From Lachnospiraceae bacterium (GTDB lineage: Bacteria; Bacillota; Clostridia; Lachnospirales; Lachnospiraceae), in contig CABJBM010000028.1 in NCBI GenBank assembly GCA_902363835.1, forward strand, positions 1-64,000: a DNA stretch of 64,000 bases, read 5' to 3'. Both the position numbers and the translations under genes were made by a program. Under the pieces are notes generated by a model. The model searched no databases, was not told the DNA's origin, and saw only the letters and a program-made list of their open reading frames with translations. Shown here in pieces: positions 35,044 through 43,378 of this stretch. Every line of letters begins with the position of its first letter. Position 1 is the first letter of the stretch.

Positions 35044-35322
35044 ATGGCATCTACATCAATTGGTTTAATTGAAACAAGAGGTTTGACCGCATCCATCGAA
35101 GCCGCAGATGCAATGTTAAAAGCAGCGGACGTTGAGCTTTTGGGAACGGAAAAGATTGGCTCCGGCCTTGTAACTGTGATTGTAACAGGAGAGGTAGGCG
35201 CGGTAAAAGCGGCCACAGAGGCAGGCAGTGAAGCTGCTTCCAGAGTTGGAGAGCTGGTGGCAGTCCATGTGATTCCAAGGCCGCACCAGGACATAGCCAA
35301 AATATTGCCGAAAATAAAATAA
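35044..35322 (+). CDS. BMC-H shell protein (PduA/EutM-like)
   Basis: A 92-residue major-type hexameric shell protein: [60 protein letters not shown] and the C-terminal [18 protein letters not shown]. The conserved Lys of the hexamer edge (MLKAADV) and the pore loop KIGSGLV are present. It is 5 nt after the preceding shell gene, with GGAGG overlapping that stop. Confidence 0.95.
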   Translation: MASTSIGLIETRGLTASIEAADAMLKAADVELLGTEKIGSGLVTVIVTGEVGAVKAATEAGSEAASRVGELVAVHVIPRPHQDIAKILPKIK

Positions 35323-35349
35323 AAACAGGCATCAGCGAAGGTGGGCGTC

Positions 35350-35709
35350 ATGAAAACAAACCGAAACGCCATAGGGGTTTTAGAAGTTAATTATTATGCA
35401 AATACCGTTGTGGTGGTGGATCAGGCTTTAAAGGCGGCTGAAGTGGAAATCGTAAGCTGCCACAAGAAGCTGGGAGGCAGGATGTGCCACACGGTATTAG
35501 CGGGTGAGACCTCGGCGGTCCGTGCCGCCGTGGAAGCGGCCAGAGGGGCAGGGAACATGGTGGGAGACGAGAACATAAAGGTGTCCGTGTCCATTGAAAA
35601 CCCTCATCCCGAGGTATTAAAGCTTTTAAATATGATAGACAGGCATGAAAACGAAAAAGATTCTGCAAAAGCAGAGGAAGAAGAACGTGTGAATAAGGAG
35701 GAAAATTAA
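35350..35709 (+). CDS. BMC-H shell protein with acidic C-terminal tail
   Basis: A 119-residue single-BMC-domain protein: NAIGVLEVNYYANTVVVVDQ, ALKAAEVEIVSCHKKLGGRM and CHTVLAGETSAVRAAVEAAR. The last ~25 residues (from MIDRHENEKD) are rich in Glu and Lys. The pore-loop region (KKLGGRMC) carries a Cys unlike the other tiles. An ATG at 35350 preceded by GAAGGTGGG is preferred to a GTG at 35341. It lies between the two PduA-like genes. Confidence 0.85.
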   Translation: MKTNRNAIGVLEVNYYANTVVVVDQALKAAEVEIVSCHKKLGGRMCHTVLAGETSAVRAAVEAARGAGNMVGDENIKVSVSIENPHPEVLKLLNMIDRHENEKDSAKAEEEERVNKEEN

Positions 35710-36009
35710 ATGGCAGAGGCAGTAGTAAAAAAAGGAATGTTGGCATTGGGAATGATTGAAACAAGAGGGCTTACAGCATCCATCGAGGCAGCAGACGCCA
35801 TGTTAAAGGCAGCAGACGTTGAAATGGTCGGAACTGAGAAAATCGGTTCAGGACTGGTATCTGTCATGGTTCAGGGAGATGTGGGAGCTGTCAAGGCGGC
35901 AGTGGAAGCAGGAGAGGAAGCAGCCTCCAGAGTGGGAGAGGTAGTAGCGGTTCATGTGATTCCAAGACCTCATAATTCCATTGGCGGAATCCTTCCGTTT
36001 CTTAAATAG
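35710..36009 (+). CDS. BMC-H shell protein (PduA/EutM-like), second copy
   Basis: A 99-residue tile nearly identical in its core to the protein at 35044 ([60 protein letters not shown]). It has a few extra N-terminal residues and the tail [12 protein letters not shown]. The pair reads as a recent duplication of the main shell hexamer. Its ATG directly follows the previous stop codon (TAAATG). Confidence 0.95.
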   Translation: MAEAVVKKGMLALGMIETRGLTASIEAADAMLKAADVEMVGTEKIGSGLVSVMVQGDVGAVKAAVEAGEEAASRVGEVVAVHVIPRPHNSIGGILPFLK

Positions 36010-36045
36010 AAAGAACAGGAAATTGCTTAAGGGCGGAGGCTTACA

Positions 36046-36702
36046 ATGGAAAACAGGGAAGAACTGATTCAAAAGGTAACCGCACTGGTGGTGGAAAACT
36101 GGAAGAGGCTGAGCACACAGCCTTACCAGGTCCCTGTGGGAATCTCGGCAAGGCATGTGCATCTGTCCGGAGAACATGTGGAAATGCTTTTTGGAACCGG
36201 TTACCGGCTGACTCCGATTAAGGCTTTAAGCCAGCCGGGACAGTTTGCCTGTGAGGAACAGGTGGCTGTCTGCGGTCCGGCAGGAACACTTCCCAAGGTG
36301 AGGATTCTTGGGCCGGAAAGAAGGCAAAGCCAGGTGGAAATGGCCTTTAGTGACTGCAGAGTCCTGGGAGTACAGCCTCCTGTAAGAACGTCAGGAGATT
36401 TAAAAGGAACTCCGGGAATCGTGCTGAAGGGACCAAAGGGAGAGGTTGTGCTGTCAGAGGGTGTCATCATTGCGGACCGCCATATCCATATGACGCCGGA
36501 AGATGCCCTGTGGTTCGGAGTGTCGGATCAGGACCGGGTAAGGGTTATGGCAGACGGGCCAAAGGGCGGCGTCCTGGATCAGGTACTTATCCGAGTTACC
36601 CGTGAAAGCAGGCTGGATTTTCATCTGGATACGGATGATGCCAATGCATTCCAGTTAAAACAGGGACAGTGGGTAACCATTAGAAAGGAAGTGGTCCGGT
36701 GA
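36046..36702 (+). CDS. pduL: PduL-type phosphotransacylase
   Basis: A 218-residue protein with an N-terminal amphipathic helix (NREELIQKVTALVVENWKRL), typical of an encapsulation peptide. It has two PduL domains carrying the metal-binding motifs GISARHVHLSGEHVEMLFG and IADRHIHMTPEDALWFGV, plus PIKALSQPGQFACEEQV. It converts acyl-CoA and phosphate to acyl-phosphate and recycles CoA inside the lumen. An acyl-phosphate kinase gene was not seen here, so a housekeeping acetate kinase may finish the route. The stop overlaps the start of the BMC-P gene. Confidence 0.95.
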   Translation: MENREELIQKVTALVVENWKRLSTQPYQVPVGISARHVHLSGEHVEMLFGTGYRLTPIKALSQPGQFACEEQVAVCGPAGTLPKVRILGPERRQSQVEMAFSDCRVLGVQPPVRTSGDLKGTPGIVLKGPKGEVVLSEGVIIADRHIHMTPEDALWFGVSDQDRVRVMADGPKGGVLDQVLIRVTRESRLDFHLDTDDANAFQLKQGQWVTIRKEVVR

Positions 36703-36959
36703 TATTAGGTACAATTATGGGAACTGTAGTTTCCACGAGGAAATGCAGAAATCTGGTTGGGTTCAAGCTTCTTTTGGTAGAACCTTATTATGGAGATAAA
36801 ACGGATACTTTTGTGGCTGCCGATACCATGGGTGCAGGAATTGGGGAGCTGGTACTGGTAACCACTGATAATACCACCCAGTATGCGCTGGACCGTTCGG
36901 CGCCTGTGGATGCCTATATTGTAGGCATTGTTGATGGGCCGCCTCAGCCGGGAAGGTAA
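36699..36959 (+). CDS. BMC-P vertex protein (EutN/CcmL family)
   Basis: An 86-residue pentameric vertex protein starting at GTG, overlapping the pduL stop. Motifs are ILGTIMGTVVSTRKCRNLVG, KLLLVEP, VAADTMGAGIGELVLVTTDN and VDAYIVGIVDGP. Pentamers close the twelve vertices of the polyhedral shell. It is the only BMC-P gene in this locus, and no BMC-T (tandem-domain) gene was seen. Confidence 0.95.
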   Translation: MILGTIMGTVVSTRKCRNLVGFKLLLVEPYYGDKTDTFVAADTMGAGIGELVLVTTDNTTQYALDRSAPVDAYIVGIVDGPPQPGR

Positions 36960-36977
36960 GAAGGAGAGGTAGAGCTT

Positions 36978-38096
36978 ATGGAACAGGAAACTCTTAAGGT
37001 TTTGGCAGTGGCAGACCCGGCTGTGGAAGGTTATCTGGATGAGAAGCTGGGAATTTTAGACGGATATGAAGGAAACGTGGATTTTCATATCGTGCCCTGG
37101 GCGGATTACTATCCCATGATGATGAAAGCATTTGCCGGGGAAGCAGATTATGACATTGTTATGGTTGCAGGCCATTTGTGGCTTTGTGATTTCGTGGAAA
37201 AGGGATATCTTTCAGAGATTGAGCTTGAAGAAGAGGACATTCTTCCGGTCATTGCAGAGGAAATGAAGTATAAAGGAAAGACATATTTATCTCCCTCCTT
37301 CTGTGACGGCCATATGATTCTTTACCGCAAGAGCCTGCTTTATCAGGCATTGGGAAAAGAACTTGAAAGTGTCATCACTCCCCAGGAATACATAGAGACG
37401 GCAAAGGCCTACAAGGCCGTATGTGGGAAACCGGCAGTGGCAATGAAGGCTGACCGGTCTGAAATCTTCACTGATGCCCTTCCTTTCCTGCGGATGTACG
37501 GAGGAGATGCCTATGATCCTCATGGGGCTGCGGCCTGCGCAAAGGAAGAAACGGTAAAAGGATTTCAGTCCTATGTGGAACTGAAAGCCTGTGCAGTGGA
37601 AGGCACGGAAGCTTTTGGAAACGGGGAAATTGCGGCAGCTGTCAGGGAAAAAAGAGCGGCAATGGCGGTGACCTGGAGCGGACAGATGGGAGAGATTTTT
37701 AAGGAAGGCTGTCTGGAACAGGAAGATCTGGGATTTTCCACTTTTTCCACGGCCTGGAACGTGACCTGGTCCTTTGGAATTTGCTCAGGATCCGGGAAAA
37801 AGGAAGCTGCGGAGGAATTTCTTAAGTACCTCCGGTCGCCTGAGGTGGATCAAAAGGTGGGAAGAAAGAGCGGCGCTCCTGTAAGAATGGCAAGCTATCT
37901 GGAAGGAGCCCATGCCTGTCCCTGGTTTCCGGTACAGCAAAGGATGACGGAGCTTGCAAAGCCCCTTCCCCATCTGTCAAAGGCCGGGGAGAAAAACGGT
38001 GTTCTTTATGAAAAGATCTTTGAGGCATTTTCCGGAAAGAAGACGGCGGAAGAAGCCATGAGAGAAGCCGGGGAAGAGATTGACTTTATAATATGA
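36978..38096 (+). CDS. solute-binding-protein-like protein without signal peptide
   Basis: A 372-residue protein with the type II extracellular solute-binding fold of MalE/UgpB-like proteins (family 1). It shows KVLAVADPAVEGYLDEKL, the early DYDIVMVAGHLWLCDFVEKG, GKTYLSPSFCDGHMILYRKSLL, AMAVTWSGQMGEIF and a C-terminal EEFLKYLRSPEVDQKVGRKSG-type helix. It starts MEQETLKVLAV, with no signal peptide, lipobox or upstream extension, so it should stay in the cytoplasm. It lies in the middle of the BMC operon (18 nt after the BMC-P gene, 13 nt before the flavoprotein gene). A sensor, carrier or enzyme-stabilising role is possible; I do not know its function. Confidence 0.8.
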   Translation: MEQETLKVLAVADPAVEGYLDEKLGILDGYEGNVDFHIVPWADYYPMMMKAFAGEADYDIVMVAGHLWLCDFVEKGYLSEIELEEEDILPVIAEEMKYKGKTYLSPSFCDGHMILYRKSLLYQALGKELESVITPQEYIETAKAYKAVCGKPAVAMKADRSEIFTDALPFLRMYGGDAYDPHGAAACAKEETVKGFQSYVELKACAVEGTEAFGNGEIAAAVREKRAAMAVTWSGQMGEIFKEGCLEQEDLGFSTFSTAWNVTWSFGICSGSGKKEAAEEFLKYLRSPEVDQKVGRKSGAPVRMASYLEGAHACPWFPVQQRMTELAKPLPHLSKAGEKNGVLYEKIFEAFSGKKTAEEAMREAGEEIDFII

Positions 38097-38109
38097 TCAG
38101 GGAGAAAAC

Positions 38110-39447
38110 ATGAAAATTATTATAATTGGAGGAGTGGCGGCAGGAATGAGCGCCGCTTCCAAGATCCGCAGGATGGACCCGGGCATTGAAGTAACGGTTT
38201 ATGAAAAGGGAGGTTTTCTTTCTTATGGGGCCTGCGGGCTTCCCTACTATGTGGGAGATTTTAACGATGATTACCGTAAAATGATTGCCCGCACCCGGGA
38301 GACCTTTACTAAAATGGGAATAAAGACCTTTCTCCGCCACGAAGCAGTGTCCGTTGATGCGGAAAGGAAAACAGTTCTTGTAAAGAATCTTGAAAATGGC
38401 CAGGAGTTTACAGATACATATGACAGACTGATGATAGCCGTGGGAGCGTCAGCAGTGATCCCTCCCTTTCCTGGCAAAGACCTTATGGGAGTTCATGTAT
38501 TAAAGTCCATGGAAGACGGGATCTTTTTAAAGGAATACGCCAAAATGCCGGAAATCCAAAACGTGGTCATTGTGGGAGGCGGATACATTGGAGTGGAATG
38601 TGCGGAAGCATTTTTAAATCTTGGAAAAAAGGTCCGCATCCTGGAAGCGGCCCCCAGGATTTTGACGCCTTTTGATGAAGAGATGGCTGCACTGGCCCGG
38701 GAAGAGCTGGTAAGATCAGGGGTAGAGCTTAATACCGGGGAAAAGGTAGAAGGGTTTTACGGAGACGGCCTTTATGTGAAGCATGTCAAAACCGACAGAG
38801 GAACTTATGAGGCAGACTTAGTGATAGTTGCAGTAGGTGTCCGCCCCTGTACGGAGTTTTTAAAAGACACAGGAATCTCCATGGCTAAGAACGGAGCACT
38901 GATCGTGGACCGGGAAATGAGAACCTCTTTGCCGGATGTATATGCGGCGGGAGACTGTATTCTTGTTTATAACGAGGTCCTGGAGGAAGACAGTTTTTTG
39001 GCTCTTGGAACAGTGGCAAACAAATGCGGAAGGATCGCAGGCACCAATCTGGCAGGAGGCCATGAGCAGTTTATAGGAGCTCTCGGCTCTGCTGCGATTA
39101 AGGTGTGCGGCTTAGAGCTTGGGCGCACAGGAATGGGTGAAGGAGATGCCATACGGCTTGGAAGAAATTACAAGACCTTGATCATCCAGGCCAATGACCA
39201 TCCGGCGTATTATCCCAATCCCACACCAATCACCATTAAGCTGATTTATGAAAAAGGGACAAAAAGGCTTTTGGGTGCACAGACCTGCGGGCAAAAAGGG
39301 GCAGTTTTGCGGGCGGATGTGTTTGCAGTGGCGATTCATTGCAGGATGACCACGGCAGAGCTGGGAATGACGGATCTCATTTACGCACCTCCTTTTTCCG
39401 GCGTATGGGATGCCATTCAGATTGCCTGCAATGCGGCAAAAGGCTGA
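38110..39447 (+). CDS. CoA-disulfide reductase/NADH oxidase-like flavoprotein
   Basis: A 445-residue FAD-dependent pyridine nucleotide-disulfide oxidoreductase: FAD motif IIGGVAAGMSAASKIRRM, the redox-active single Cys in FLSYGACGLPYYVGD, the NAD(P)H Rossmann segment VVIVGGGYIGVECAEAFLNL, a second FAD segment TSLPDVYAAGDCILVYN, and a C-terminal dimerisation domain. Members reduce CoA disulfides, polysulfides or oxygen (Nox/Cdr). In this operon it may keep CoA reduced, or re-oxidise NADH. With a sulfur-bearing substrate it could also act on a thiol product. Its start is 13 nt after the solute-binding-like gene. Confidence 0.85.
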   Translation: MKIIIIGGVAAGMSAASKIRRMDPGIEVTVYEKGGFLSYGACGLPYYVGDFNDDYRKMIARTRETFTKMGIKTFLRHEAVSVDAERKTVLVKNLENGQEFTDTYDRLMIAVGASAVIPPFPGKDLMGVHVLKSMEDGIFLKEYAKMPEIQNVVIVGGGYIGVECAEAFLNLGKKVRILEAAPRILTPFDEEMAALAREELVRSGVELNTGEKVEGFYGDGLYVKHVKTDRGTYEADLVIVAVGVRPCTEFLKDTGISMAKNGALIVDREMRTSLPDVYAAGDCILVYNEVLEEDSFLALGTVANKCGRIAGTNLAGGHEQFIGALGSAAIKVCGLELGRTGMGEGDAIRLGRNYKTLIIQANDHPAYYPNPTPITIKLIYEKGTKRLLGAQTCGQKGAVLRADVFAVAIHCRMTTAELGMTDLIYAPPFSGVWDAIQIACNAAKG

Positions 39448-39500
39448 AACAAGGGCTTCGGGCAGATAATGAAGTGAAGGATAGAAAGTGAGGTCAGACC

Positions 39501-40313
39501 ATGAGCAAAGTCATGTCTTTGCAGGAGGCGGCGGCCCGGATCCATGACGGGGATATCCTTGGCCTTGGGGGCAATGTGCTCCACCGGGCGCCCATGGCAA
39601 TGGTGCGGGAGCTGGTGCGTCAGAATAAAAGGAATTTAAGACTGGTAAAGACCGCAGGAGCCATGGATGTGGACATGCTCTGTTTTGGAGGCTGTGTTTC
39701 CAGCGTTGATGCCGGCTTTATCAGCTATGAAAGCGAATATTCCCTTGCAGGGCATTACCGCAGGGCGGTTGAAAGCGGAGCTGTAAAAGGAAATGAACAT
39801 GCCTGTTATACGGTGATCTCCGCCCTCCGGGCTGCCAGCTACGGGGTGGGCTTTATGCCTGTAAAGGGACTTGTGATCAGCGACTTAATCGATGCAAATG
39901 ACTATTTTGTGCGGGTGGAGGATCCGTTTACAAAGGAGCCGGTCACAGTGGTAAGGGCCATCAGGCCGGATGTTGCGGTCATACATGTCCAGGAGGCGGA
40001 TGAAGAGGGAAACGCCAGGATCACGGGGCCTCTGTTTGAGGATGTCTTATTTTCCAGGGCATCCAAAAGAGTCATTCTGACAACAGAAAATATTGTTCAT
40101 GGATCCGCGTTTAAGGGCAGCTTAAAAAAGGCGGATATTCCCCATTTTCTGGTGGAAGCGGTGGTCAGAGTTCCTAAGGGGGCTGCCCCCTGTTCCTGTC
40201 CGGGATCCTATGACATTGACGGAAAGAATATAAAAGAATTCAAAAGTTTAAAGGATTTGGACGGCCTTAAGGCTTATGTAAGGGCATTTGAAAAGTCCGA
40301 TTATAAAGGATAA
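39501..40313 (+). CDS. CoA-transferase family subunit A (GctA/IpdA-like)
   Basis: A 270-residue family I CoA-transferase alpha-type subunit: an N-terminal segment DILGLGGNVLHRAPMAMVRE, GAMDVDMLCFGGCVSSVDAG, ALRAASYGVGFMPVKGLVIS, PDVAVIHVQEADEEGNARI and VILTTENIV. It pairs with the next gene (15-nt gap). The usual reaction moves CoA between carboxylates. Because its partner lacks the catalytic glutamate, the pair may instead belong with the IpdAB-type proteins of the superfamily that act as hydrolases. The substrate in this BMC context is unknown. Confidence 0.82.
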   Translation: MSKVMSLQEAAARIHDGDILGLGGNVLHRAPMAMVRELVRQNKRNLRLVKTAGAMDVDMLCFGGCVSSVDAGFISYESEYSLAGHYRRAVESGAVKGNEHACYTVISALRAASYGVGFMPVKGLVISDLIDANDYFVRVEDPFTKEPVTVVRAIRPDVAVIHVQEADEEGNARITGPLFEDVLFSRASKRVILTTENIVHGSAFKGSLKKADIPHFLVEAVVRVPKGAAPCSCPGSYDIDGKNIKEFKSLKDLDGLKAYVRAFEKSDYKG

Positions 40314-40327
40314 GGGGGCATGGCATA

Positions 40328-41050
40328 ATGGAAGAAAAATACAGAGTCTGCGATATTATGGTCTGCGCCATGGCCCGCCTTATACCTGACGGCAGCAAGG
40401 TGTTTCACGGTGTGTCCTCTCATATGCCAATGATCGCTCTGCTGCTGGCAAAGGCGCTTCATGCGCCGGGGGCTGTGCATTTAAACATTCCGGGAGGAAC
40501 GGATCCGGATCCTGTGAGACTTAAACGGTATACCAGTGCAGGCCCGGAGCTTTTGGAACGTGCCGCTTCATATTTTCCTTTGATGGAGGTATTTGACCTG
40601 GCAATGAGAGGGGATCTGGATATGGCATTCTTAAGCGGAATCCAGTTTGATTCTCACGGCAATGTCAATGCATCGGTCATTGGAGATTATAAAAAACCAA
40701 AGGTAAGGATGCCGGGAGGAGCAGGCAGCGCCGTCCTCATTCCAACGGCAAAGAGAGCAATTCTCTGGAGGACAAAGCATGATAAGCGCACCTTTGTGAA
40801 CCAGGTGGATTTTGTAACTGCCAGGGGAAATGTGGACCGGATCGTCACACCCTTGTGCATCTTTAAAATGGAAAACGGGGAAATGGTTCTGGAAACCATT
40901 CATCCCACTTCCAGCCTGGAAGAGGTACAGGAAAATACCGGATTTCCCATAAAATTCTCCCATATCGCCTATACGCCCCTTCCTACGAGGGAAGAGTTAA
41001 ATGCGCTGAAGCGGATCGATCCGGGAGATTTCAGAAATATAGAATTCTAA
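40328..41050 (+). CDS. CoA-transferase family subunit B (GctB/IpdB-like), catalytic Glu absent
   Basis: A 240-residue beta-type subunit recognised by GIQFDSHGNVNASVIGDYKK, MPGGAGSAVLIPTAKRAILW, HPTSSLEEVQENTGFPIKF and LPTREELNALKRIDPGDFRN. In classical enzymes such as glutaconate CoA-transferase the catalytic Glu lies in a V-E-S-G segment; here the corresponding stretch reads HLNIPGGTDP, with Pro55 at that place. A thioester-forming Glu is therefore missing, which points to an IpdAB-like or non-catalytic role. The alignment was made by eye. Confidence 0.82.
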   Translation: MEEKYRVCDIMVCAMARLIPDGSKVFHGVSSHMPMIALLLAKALHAPGAVHLNIPGGTDPDPVRLKRYTSAGPELLERAASYFPLMEVFDLAMRGDLDMAFLSGIQFDSHGNVNASVIGDYKKPKVRMPGGAGSAVLIPTAKRAILWRTKHDKRTFVNQVDFVTARGNVDRIVTPLCIFKMENGEMVLETIHPTSSLEEVQENTGFPIKFSHIAYTPLPTREELNALKRIDPGDFRNIEF

Positions 41051-41061
41051 GGAGGCCATTT

Positions 41062-42228
41062 ATGGCGCTTGAGAGAATCAATGCAGTAGGAACCAGCTTT
41101 TTTGGCCGCGGCTCCATTGGACTGCTGCCGGATGAGCTTAAGAAACGGGGATTTAAGCGGGGGCTCATTGTTACGGACCCGTTCCTGTATGAAAACGGTA
41201 CGGGAGACAAGGTGGGGGCCTGTCTTTTAAAAGCCGGAGTGGAATATGCCATTTATTACCTGGTTGAACCAAATCCCTCCACATCCGTTGTCAATGACTG
41301 CCTGGAAGCGGCAAGGACTCTGGGAGTGGATCTTCTGGTGGCTGTGGGCGGCGGTTCTGCCATTGACACGGCAAAGGCTGTCAGCATTGTAATGGCAAAC
41401 GGCGGCAGGGTAGAGGATTATGAGGGACTGAACCGTTCCCGCAATCCCGGGATTCCAATTGTTGCGGTGAACACAACCGCAGGGACCGGTTCTGAGGTCA
41501 CCTCGTTCTATATTGTGACTGATCCGGAAAGACATTCCAAGATGTGTATGGTGGATCCCAATTCCATGGTAACCATTGCAGTCAATGATGTTGATTTGAT
41601 GATGAGCATGCCAAAATCTCTTACGGCTTCCACTGGAATGGATGCCATGACACATGCCATTGAGGCGGCTGTGTCAAAGAGAGCGACCCCTTTTACAGAT
41701 AAAGATGCCCTTTGGGCAATGGGGGTGGTCCGGACCTATCTTCCGGAAGCAGTGGCTGACGGAAGCAATGTAAAAGCCAGGGAGATGATGGCTTATGGGG
41801 AATACAGCGCGGGCATGGCGTTTTCCAATGCAGGTCTTGGCATGGTCCATGCCATGGCTCATCCTCTGGGAGGACTTAGAAATCTGCCTCACGGCATCTG
41901 CAACGCGGTTTTGCTGCCTGTTGTTATGGAATTTAACGGAAGCAGGCCGGAAACTGCAGAACGGTATAAAAAGGTGGCAGAAGGGCTTAAGCTTCCCGGG
42001 GCGGCTGCCATGACAGGGCAGCAGGCTGTGAAGGAATCGGTGGCATGCATCAGGCGGCTGTTAAAAGAGGTGGGGATCACACAGAACTTAAGGGATCTTA
42101 AAGTAGCCCCTGAGGATTTTAAGGCTCTGTCAGAAGCTGCCATGCTGGATCCATGCATGGAAGACAATCCTTTTAAACCAACGGTCCAACAGGTCATAGC
42201 GGTATATGGAAAAGCATATGGAATATAG
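41062..42228 (+). CDS. iron-containing alcohol dehydrogenase (PduQ/EutG-like)
   Basis: A 388-residue family III alcohol dehydrogenase: NAD-binding VAVGGGSAIDTAKAVSIVMA, NTTAGTGSEVTSFYIVTD, the metal-site signature GMDAMTHAIEAAVSKRATPF, and GLGMVHAMAHPLGGLRNLPH with the iron His residues. It would reduce the aldehyde (acetaldehyde or methylthioacetaldehyde) to the alcohol while regenerating NAD+ for the aldehyde dehydrogenase. No N-terminal encapsulation helix is evident, but related enzymes are targeted by other means. It lies 11 nt after the CoA-transferase B gene. Confidence 0.93.
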   Translation: MALERINAVGTSFFGRGSIGLLPDELKKRGFKRGLIVTDPFLYENGTGDKVGACLLKAGVEYAIYYLVEPNPSTSVVNDCLEAARTLGVDLLVAVGGGSAIDTAKAVSIVMANGGRVEDYEGLNRSRNPGIPIVAVNTTAGTGSEVTSFYIVTDPERHSKMCMVDPNSMVTIAVNDVDLMMSMPKSLTASTGMDAMTHAIEAAVSKRATPFTDKDALWAMGVVRTYLPEAVADGSNVKAREMMAYGEYSAGMAFSNAGLGMVHAMAHPLGGLRNLPHGICNAVLLPVVMEFNGSRPETAERYKKVAEGLKLPGAAAMTGQQAVKESVACIRRLLKEVGITQNLRDLKVAPEDFKALSEAAMLDPCMEDNPFKPTVQQVIAVYGKAYGI

Positions 42229-42325
42229 TGAAGCCATGCATCTGCCTTTCAGAAACACAGAATATCTGCCAGATGATAGTGGGATGGCGAAGCTGTAACA
42301 AATTGTGAGAAGGAGAGGGAAATAA

Positions 42326-43339
42326 ATGAAGAAACTGATTAATGTGCCGGAAAACTATGTAAATGAAATGCTGGAGGGAATTTATCTTGCCCATCCGGAT
42401 TATGTCACTTATACGGCAGGCGACCTGCGCTGCCTGGTAACCTCCAATAAGGTAGAGGGAAAGGTGGGAATTGCCACAGGAGGCGGTTCCGGGCATCTCC
42501 CCTTGTTTTTGGGCTATGTTGGGAAGGGAATGCTGGATGGCTGTTCCGTTGGGGACGTTTTCCAGTCCCCCAGCGCAGATCAGATGTTCCAGGTGACGAA
42601 AAGCATTGATTCCGGAGCGGGGGTTCTTTACATTTACGGCAATTATAACGGGGACATCTTTAATTTTGACATGGCTGCTGAGATGGCGGATATGGAAGAG
42701 GACATCTGTGTGGAAAGCGTTGTTGCAGGGGAAGATGTGGCATCTCCAAAGGCAGCTCCCGGAGAGAAGAATACCAGAAGAGGGGTTGCCGGTATTTTCT
42801 TTGTATTTAAGTGCGCCGGCGCTGCTGCTGTGGCCCGAAGGGATCTGCAGGAAGTAAAACGGATTGCGGAAAAAGCCGCTGCCAATGTAAGGACCATGGG
42901 AGTGGCCCTGACCCCATGCACGGTTCCAAGAGTGGGCCATCCCGGATTTGAGATCGGAGAGGATGAGATGGAGATCGGCATGGGAATCCACGGAGAGTCC
43001 GGAATCCGCCGGGGAAAGCTGGAAACCGCAGATGAGATCACATTGGAAATGATGGAAAAGATCCTTGAGGATATTCCTTATGTTGCCGGAGATGAGGTTG
43101 CGGTCCTTGTAAACGGACTGGGAGCCACTCCTCTTGATGAACAGTACATTGTGGCGAGAAAGGTCAATCAGATTCTGGAAGAAAAAGGGATCAGGGTACA
43201 CCGTTATTATGTGGGTGAGTATGTTACTTCCATTGAGATGGCCGGCCTATCCATTTCCCTTTTGAAAATGGATGAGGAATTGAAGGGCTATTTGGATGCT
43301 CCGGCTGATACGCCGTTTTTTAAGCAGGGAACTTTTTAA
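42326..43339 (+). CDS. dhaK: dihydroxyacetone kinase subunit DhaK
   Basis: A 337-residue DhaK: N-terminal KLINVPENYVNEMLEGI, GGGSGHLPLFLGYVGKGMLD, YIYGNYNGDIFNFDMA, and the substrate-binding His222 in EIGMGIHGESGIRRG, which forms the hemiaminal with the carbonyl of dihydroxyacetone. DhaK subunits of this kind bind DHA, or in some relatives C4 ketoses. It partners with DhaL 39 nt downstream. The BMC aldolase already releases phosphorylated DHA, so the role of this kinase in the pathway is not obvious. Confidence 0.93.
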   Translation: MKKLINVPENYVNEMLEGIYLAHPDYVTYTAGDLRCLVTSNKVEGKVGIATGGGSGHLPLFLGYVGKGMLDGCSVGDVFQSPSADQMFQVTKSIDSGAGVLYIYGNYNGDIFNFDMAAEMADMEEDICVESVVAGEDVASPKAAPGEKNTRRGVAGIFFVFKCAGAAAVARRDLQEVKRIAEKAAANVRTMGVALTPCTVPRVGHPGFEIGEDEMEIGMGIHGESGIRRGKLETADEITLEMMEKILEDIPYVAGDEVAVLVNGLGATPLDEQYIVARKVNQILEEKGIRVHRYYVGEYVTSIEMAGLSISLLKMDEELKGYLDAPADTPFFKQGTF

Positions 43340-43378
43340 AGCTCATGCCGCTCATGCGGCGGCAGAATGGAGGCTGAT

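Noticed and set aside
42194..43201. 335-residue minus-strand ORF opposite dhaK
   Set aside because: It is the antisense frame of a strong dhaK gene, with no motifs of its own.
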